DNA of 64,000 bases from NCBI GenBank assembly GCA_014871385.1, contig CM026426.1, positions 98,606,861-98,670,860 of the forward strand. Direction: 5' to 3'. Of the stretch, positions 57,054-64,000 are shown one piece after another. Made by a program: the position numbers and the translations under genes. Below the pieces are notes generated by a model. The model did no database searches, was not told the origin of the DNA, and saw nothing but the letters and a program-made list of their open reading frames with translations. The stretch is from Ceratodon purpureus. Lineage: Eukaryota > Streptophyta > Bryopsida > Pseudoditrichales > Ditrichaceae. Numbering within the stretch: the stretch's first letter is position 1; each line of letters begins with the position of its first letter.

Positions 57054-60000
57054 ATGATGGAAAATTCATGTGCAAAAACATGGGTTTCTGTTGTAATTGG
57101 AGCAATAGTTGGGGCTGGCTTCGCTACAGCGTCAGCATATTTGTTGCACATGAGAATTTTGGAGCAGATGCAAACCCGCTTGGAGTTGGAGGAATTAAAC
57201 AGGAGAAGACAAGGTAAGCTTGCAAAACGGATAGCACGGCTCCATGATTGCGATTGTGAAGATGCTGCTCCCATTTCAAATGCACAAGGAGAGACTATTG
57301 CCACTGCGGTTGGATGCCATGCTCATGATTCTTCCAAGCCTTCATTCCCATCTAATATGGACAATGAAGATTCATCTATTGCCATCAATGACATGTCTAC
57401 ACGGCTCCCAAGAGTTGAAACACAAAGGGATGGTATGAATATTAGTATTGAAAAGACTTGAATTCCTTAAGTCTTTGTAAAACTACCCTGGTAATCATTT
57501 CTTTCTGGATGAAAAATAAATCATATGAAAATGAAAATTTCTCTTAATAACTTGTATAATTCACTTACATCATTTTTTTTGTCTATATAAATCATATTTG
57601 ATTTTCAGTAATTTTCATGGATTTTTGCCAGCAATGTGAGAATATGACATTGCATAAGTTTAAGGTGAAGTTTTATTTCTATAGTTACAGACAAGTCATT
57701 ACCAAATCATTTAAAAGTCCAGAATTCATATTGAAATAAATATGCAAAAATAAATCTCATTGAGTTTAAGTTATTACTAGTGTAATTTCCTCTCATGTCT
57801 GTCATTTGAGTGCAGGCATTGGTACACAACCCAGTAGTTCATCACCAGCACCTTGGCAATGCCATGCATCTCCAATTCTCCGTCATGTACCTGTCATTCG
57901 ACCTACTACTTCCAAATCTCCTGTGTTTGCAGACATGGAAGGCTCTGATGAAGAAGATCATGTGCTACAAAATGAAGATGAACAAAACTATATAATGGAC
58001 GAAGTTATGGGCTTGACTGGAGTGGATGGTGATGACATTGCAGGTTGCACTGAACATGTGGATGCAGATGAAATTGTGGGAGATGGCATGGTTCGGTTAG
58101 CTTGTGGAAATAACCTGTTACACTCAGAACCCACTATGTTGCGGCAAAGACTCAAGGTATATCTAACAAACATTTTGTAATATTTTTTTATTCTTTTATT
58201 TTTATTTTTATTTTTATAAATAAAACATAAATAAGTATGTAAATGTTACAGTAGTGAATGTATAGTCATTGCAGAGAGAGGTCAATGATGGGTTCACAAG
58301 AAAAATGTAACTATATCAAGATTGCAGAAGGTTGAAGATCTTTAACTTTTTCCCTTCACATCTTTAAATTCTCATCATTGAAATTCTCTGTAAAGATTTA
58401 AAATCTAAATTTATTTTTCATCTTCATTAAAAATTACTTAATCATGTTTAGGAAGATGAGCCATCAACAAGAGTTTGGTCCCCTACAACTGATGTGAATG
58501 TGGACCCCAGATCATCCACAGACAAATCCCTTTCTAATAAATTAAGGTCACATACAATACCTGGAGATATCCACAGCATGCACAAACCTGATCCAATTGC
58601 TGCTGATATTCTCAGAAAAGAACCTGAACAAGAACAATTTGTGAGACTCATAGTCTCACCTAATGGTAAACTTTTGAGCATTTGCTAGTGCTGCATGATT
58701 AATATGCTGAAGCAAGTACAAGTGTATAAATACAATGAATATATTAAGTGGGATTTGTTCTGTGCAGTTTTTCAAATTAACTTGTGTTCTATGAAGCAGA
58801 GTTGCCATCAATGGAAGAAGAAGAGGTTTGTAAGTTAATGCAAGAATGCTTAGCAATGCGTTTGAAATATATATTTCAAGAAAGCTTGCATCCATGGCAA
58901 AGAGAGAGTTGTAAGGCAGAAGAGAGTTGCATCCATGGCAAAGAGAGAGTTGCAATTGAAGTGGAAAATAATGTTTCCAACATTGATCTCTTCCATTATA
59001 TTCCAGAAGCAGCATCACTTGTATGTGTGTAACATCTCCTCCAAACTCCTCCAAACTCCTCCAAACTCCTCCTCCAAACTCCTCCTCACTCCTCCTCCAA
59101 ACTCCTCCTCACTCCTCCTCCAAACTCCTCCAAACTCCTCCAAACTCCTCCAAACTCCTCCTCCAATCTCCTCCTGCTACCTCCTCCTCCAAACTCCTGC
59201 TACCTCCTCCTCCAAACTCCTGCTAACTCCTCTTAACTCCACTTAACTCCTCCAAACTCCCCCTCCAGACTCCCCTTCCAGACTCCTCCAACCTCCCCCT
59301 CCTCCAAACTCCTTGTCGTCCAAACTCCTCCTCCAAACTCCTTGTCGTCCAAACTCCTCCTCCAAACTCACGTCTATCTTTCGTTCTGGACAGCATATTT
59401 ACAAAATGGTGGATGGTGTTATGCGTGTATATGCCTCTGACAAAGGTACAGAAACAGAAAACATTATGGATTTTATTATTCTCTTGAAATTTGGAAGATT
59501 AATATTTAACTTAGTAATTAGCTATTTTCAATCTTTATACATTAAAAAGATAAAATAAAAATCACATGCATTGGAAGCAGAAACCATTGAACTCTTTCCT
59601 GTGAATGACGCTACAACATTTTTTACGGACATGCATCGTATTCTAAGGATAATAGCCCTTGGAAATGTTCGGACATTATGCCACCGTCGATTGAAACTTC
59701 TTGAGCAAGTAAATAAAAAACTTTGTTGCTAGGCTAGAAATGTTGGACAATCATTTTATGTAATAAGTTGTGTTAAATCCTATTCAAAGATTTCAAGTAG
59801 ATGAATTCACTATAATATAACTCCTCATTAAAAATTCTAAATATTGTTTTTGACTTTATTGTATTAAAAGAAGAAAATAATATGAAACAAAATCTAATAC
59901 AAAAAAAAGTCACATTATACAATTTTATATATGTAAGTTTTCATTACAAATTGTAAAACTAAAACTAAAATTGTTACAGAAGTTTAGCCTTCATTTAATG

Positions 60001-63000
60001 TTGAATGCTGATCGTGAATTTTTAGCCCAAAAGAGTGCTCCTCATAGAGATTTCTATAATGTGAGGAAGGTTGATACCCACGTGCATCATACATCTTGTA
60101 TGAACCAAAAGCATCTGTTGCGATTTATCAAATCGAAGCTACGTAGAGATTCTGACGGAGAGAGGGAAAAAGATGTAAGATCTTACTTATTATTCTTTAT
60201 GCTCTCTTTTACATTTCTTCCTTAATTATATGGTGTTGGATTAGTAAAAATACAATTCTCAAGCTACAGACAATGTCGATTCTGAAAGGTTTTTCCTTCT
60301 AAAGATGCCATATTTTAAACATTAGGTTTTGAAACATAGGATGAAGTACCACATATAAATGAGATTAACGATTATGTGGACAATTTTTTATTTTTAATCA
60401 AAAAATGGATAAACATTAGATTATTTGACTTCGTTGTAATATGTCATGTTGAGATTCAAACAGTCAATTATGACTTAAAAAAAAATTAGCAATGCTTGCT
60501 CAATGTTAATTCATGCTATGCAATTTATGGTATCTGCAGTATTGTTAAACATTTAGTGGGATACTTCTTTTACATTCTGATGTGACATTCAAGGACTTCC
60601 AGCTCAGAAAATGAACAATTTTAATCCATTTACATATTAATGGATTCATTACCTTCTCAGTTAAAACATATTTAAGATAAAATCATATTTGAAGATTAAA
60701 AAGATCCAAACATTCCTTGAAGATTTCATAAATGATGAACATGTTGAGTTTCTAATAATTCAAAACCATAAAACTTGGTAAAAAGCTTTTGCCATTTTGA
60801 ATAGCACTATGTGACTATTGAAATTATCTAAAAGTTGATATACATAACATAGCATATCAAGTAATGAACAGGTGGTTATTTTTCGTGATGGGAAATATTT
60901 AACATTGAAGGAAGTATTCGAAAGCTTGGATTTAACTGGGTATGGTTATCAATTTGAGCTTCTTGAATTGTATTAATTATCAAATTAAGTAATATTATTA
61001 ATTTTCAATGTAAAATCGTGTACACAAAAGTAAATTATAAAATTATTTTATTTTATTCCAATTAACTCACCTCTATTTAATTTAAATGCAAATATAGTGA
61101 TTTTTAATATTAACTAATAGTTATATGGAACAACACATGTGCATGACAACAGTTACGACTTAAATGTAGACTTATTAGATGTTCATGTGGACAAAAACAC
61201 ATTTCATCGTTTTGACAAGTTTAACCTCAAATACAATCCTTGTGGTCAAAGTAGATTAAGAGAAATTTTTCTCAAACAAGATAATCTTATTCAAGGTTAA
61301 TATATTGTTTGTTTATACAATTATTCTTATTTGTAAATAAGATTTACAGATGCATTGTAAATATTATGTAATTGCAAACATGTAGTAAATTCATGTAAAT
61401 ATAGATAGTAGCAAGATGAATTATTTTGTTTGTGTCTAAATCTTACAAACATAGATGTTTTCAATGTTTACTTGATTTTAGATTTATTAGAAACTGAAAT
61501 TATAAAGTGAAGTTACATTTTACCAATTTAATTTAAGGGATTCTAAGTTTAATATGTGATTCTAATAGGTCGTTATTTAGCTGAATTAACAAAACAAGTT
61601 TTTCTCGATATTGAAAATAGTAAATACCAAGTAAGTATGCTTTTGTTTGCAAACTTGAAATGAAAATCAAATGAATTACTGATTTAGATGTTTTCAATGA
61701 ACACCCTCCTATTAAATAATTTAACTAATTTTTATTTTTTACATATGATCCTATTAAGGGACTGCTGTTTTAATCAAGGTATCGTATTAAATATGTTTTC
61801 TAAATATTTTATTCTGCATGACAATCTCTCATAGCTATGATAGTCAATAACTTCAGATGGCAGAATATAGAATATCAATATATGGTAGAAAAGAAAGTGA
61901 ATGGGACCAATTAGCCAGTTGGATTGTAACGAACAAGTTGCGAAGTGATAATGTGACATGGTTGATTCAGGTCCAAATGATATTTCAATGTGTTTGAAAT
62001 GTAATCACAAACCATAAAATTATAAAGTTTGAATGCAATTTTTAATGCCATGAATTATAGAATTGTTTGTCTTTTGAAATGATGTCTTTAGAATTGTTTA
62101 GTCTGTAATACAATTTCAACGATGAATATTTAACACTGTAATCTGCAGCTGCCAAGACTTTACAATATTTATAAGGAAATGGGCATTCTTGAATCCTTTG
62201 AAGCTATATTATATAACGTGTTCAAGCCACTATTTGAAGTAACAGTAGATCCTGCATCTCACCCACAGCTTCATGTTTTTCTGAAATTTGTAAGAATTCC
62301 AACTATAACAGCCCTTATAAGACACGGAGTAAAAACTAAAATCATTGCTTTGACATCACATAGATATCATTGTATTTGCCTTACACAAATTATCATCTTT
62401 AAATCATGTTTGTAACAAATGTCCCATACTTAAATCGGGAGTCCGGGTATATAAAGCGGGAACACCCTCTGCCCCATTTGTAACCCTGATCTTGTAAGGT
62501 TTGTCCACCTGTCTTGGAGCTTTTTGCAAATCACAGGAGTAGTCATACTTATTTGACTCCAAATAAAGAATCGCCGAGGTAACCTCGACATTGAGTGCGG
62601 GGACTACCAGTTTAAATAGTACGTGATGATGGAAAAATTCCAGTTAGAGTTATAGAGGCAAAGAGAAGTTTCATTGGTCATCCTCGTAATGGGAATTGAA
62701 GTGTTTATGCATGTAATTGCATTCTAAAGATGAAAATCTCATTAAGATTAAAAGTTATATATACTGCTTTTTGGCACATAATCATGTCAAAGACAAATTT
62801 GAAAATTCTTTGGTTTGTATCAAGGTGATTACTTAGATTTTTGTTAGTGTGACAATACAAAAAAGGATTCGTTTTTTTAATGGAATAAATTACAGGTTGT
62901 TGGTTTTGATATGGTGGACGATGAAAGTAAGCCAGAAAGAAGACCTACTAAACACATGCAGACACCTGCTGAGTGGAATAATCCATTCAATCCAGCATAT

Positions 63001-63589
63001 TCATATTGGGCGTACTATGTTTATGCTAACCTATATGTGCTGAATAAGGTCTCTATTTGATCTAATATACACTACCGTGGTTAGCGCTGTTTGACCCTCT
63101 ATTGACCATCTTTTGACCCTCTATCGACCCTCTATTGACCCTCTAATGACAGACCCAACATGAGGGGATCTGTTTTTATATTTTCCAACCAACTTTGACT
63201 ATGAATTTCTGATTCTCAAAAAATATTTTATTAAAACATTTTTATGAGAAACAATTCAAGATAAGTATAGTCAATATTCAATGTAATTTGAAAATGTAAA
63301 TTACTCCAAATTTAGAGATCATCACTCAAAAATACTCTTATTTTTTTAAGTCATGTAGACTGCCCCTTAATACTCAAGTTAAAAGGATATATAGGAAGTA
63401 AGATTTTCCATTATTTATTGTACATATACAATAATTTCTTTAATCTCAAAAATAGAAGTTGAATTTTTTTTTTAGACATGTCATATCTATGTACTGAATT
63501 TATTGTCAATGTGAAATGTTGTGTGGAAATGTTAGCTACGCGAATCTAAAGGGATGTCAACAATAAAATTTCGGCCACATTCAGGCGAG
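57054..63589 (+). CDS. AMPD: AMP deaminase (FAC1-like), exons 1-14, 3' end outside window
   Basis: Deaminates AMP to IMP in purine salvage. Exons by splice signals and phase: 57054-57432, 57816-58156, 58452-58665, 58800-59020, 59394-59445, 59581-59708, 59980-60174, 60872-60939, 61153-61295, 61569-61630, 61857-61970, 62149-62289, 62896-63048, 63536-63589; all join in frame without stops. Exon 1 encodes a membrane anchor ([20 protein letters not shown]), as in plant FAC1. Exon 3 has the family mark [20 protein letters not shown]. Exon 7 carries the metal-binding segment [20 protein letters not shown]. Exons 8-14 match the barrel core ([57 protein letters not shown]). The remaining catalytic residues lie beyond the window. 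Exon 4 has a 41-bp internal near-duplication (58886 and 58927). Alternative start at 57057. Confidence 0.93.
59029..59378. repeat. CTCCTCCAAA minisatellite in intron 4 of AMP deaminase
   Basis: About 350 bases of ACTCCTCCAA and CTCCTCCTCC units, pyrimidine-only apart from AA pairs, between the GTATGT donor at 59021 and the acceptor at 59391-59393. Toward the right a 28-base unit with CTTGTCGTCCAAACTCC is repeated twice. Pyrimidine richness before the acceptor may aid splicing. Confidence 0.85.
62411..62609 (+). mobile_element. Possible solo LTR in intron 12 of AMP deaminase
   Basis: About 199 bases from TGTAACAAATGTCCC to GGGGACTACCA (TG...CA), with a TATA-like GTATATAAAG near 62447 and an AATAAAG signal near 62565, a layout usual for small plant LTRs. 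GTT flanks both sides, but a full 5-bp duplication is not clear. The GC content is above that of the surrounding intron. It has no second copy in the window. Confidence 0.45.
63083..63152. repeat. Short tandem repeat GACCCTCTATT in intron 13
   Basis: Six units of 11-12 bases (TTTGACCCTCTATTGACC...) directly downstream of the exon 13 donor. Confidence 0.75.
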
Positions 63590-64000
63590 GTATGCAAATT
63601 CATCAACTTCTGAAAATTTAAATGTCTCTTGCAAAACAATGACACAAGTTAGTGACCAAGCAATCAATTAATTTACACCATTGCCCCAAAAGAGTTTAAA
63701 TTCTTCTTTCTTTCTTTTGAAAACTGGATACATCAAGAATGATATTTGATGTAGAGCTTTAATGATCTGTGTTGTTTGTTAAGTTTAATAATTTAGAGCT
63801 TTAATAATCTACAAAATAAATGTTTCAAAATAACAAGTTTCCATCCCCTTTTGACCAATTCATTCAGAATTAAAAGTTGAAAATAGTATTATAATAAACT
63901 AAAAGATTAAATTCAGAAACCTTTAATTAGAAAAACTATATTTAACAAATAACTCTAGTAATTAGCACTTAATTGGACATTTAATTAAGGGTTCATGTTA
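63590..64000. other. Start of intron 14 of AMP deaminase
   Basis: AT-rich, begins with the donor GTATGC. No further exon is visible before the window ends; the conserved C-terminal half of the enzyme must lie further right. Confidence 0.7.

Overview
The window is nuclear DNA from a land plant and is dominated by transposable elements. Three things point to a plant: an intron-rich AMP deaminase gene whose exons follow the plant FAC1-type layout, captured pieces of plant-like RPT4 and eIF3h genes, and plant-type CACTA, PIF/Harbinger and Ty3-like elements. The species cannot be fixed from sequence alone; a seed-free plant is a weak guess. There is no bacterial operon, CRISPR array or rRNA gene. 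The only gene that looks intact as far as it can be seen is AMP deaminase (57.05-63.59 kb, 14 exons, 3' end outside the window).

Left part (1-28 kb). A repeat called R here occurs three times (1-2370, 23750-24246, 49741-51210). A truncated copy of a gag-only element, B (2377-4660), interrupts a decayed gene with a ParB-like DGNHR motif (4661-5806, minus). A minus-strand LTR element, A (8548-22720), carries a decayed gag, a protease and a long Asp/Gln-rich tract but no visible reverse transcriptase. Its right LTR is split by a second copy of B (16476-22300) with a 5-bp target duplication and an uninterrupted 621-codon gag. Next come a broken gene fragment G, split by a 739-bp MITE, and an unknown gene split by a CACTA element (25077-27303) that holds exons of the proteasome ATPase RPT4.

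Middle part (28-49 kb). Two facing arrays of a GATGGGTATT motif (29.8-31.2 kb) lie next to a small Lys-rich zinc-finger-like gene with a duplicated first exon. A second 739-bp MITE copy follows. Two PIF/Harbinger elements then lie 167 bp apart (34343-40342 and 40510-48910). Each has a plus-strand SANT/Myb-like gene and a minus-strand DDE transposase gene, and all four genes are disrupted. A CACTA element (41997-44880) sits inside the SANT gene of the second one. It carries two clean exons of eIF3h, and removing it joins the host reading frame exactly.

Right part (49-64 kb). R copy 3, a short LINE tail with target duplication, a 637-codon LINE C-terminal ORF with RNase H, a tRNA-derived SINE, AT-rich spacer, then the AMP deaminase gene, whose intron 12 holds a possible solo LTR.

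A theme across the decayed elements is that in-frame stops fall mostly where an aligned relative, or a Gln-rich context, suggests CAG, CAA or CGA. That is the pattern expected from deamination of methylated cytosine. Nested insertions give a relative order: A before B copy 2, Harbinger 2 before CACTA-2, gene G before the MITE.
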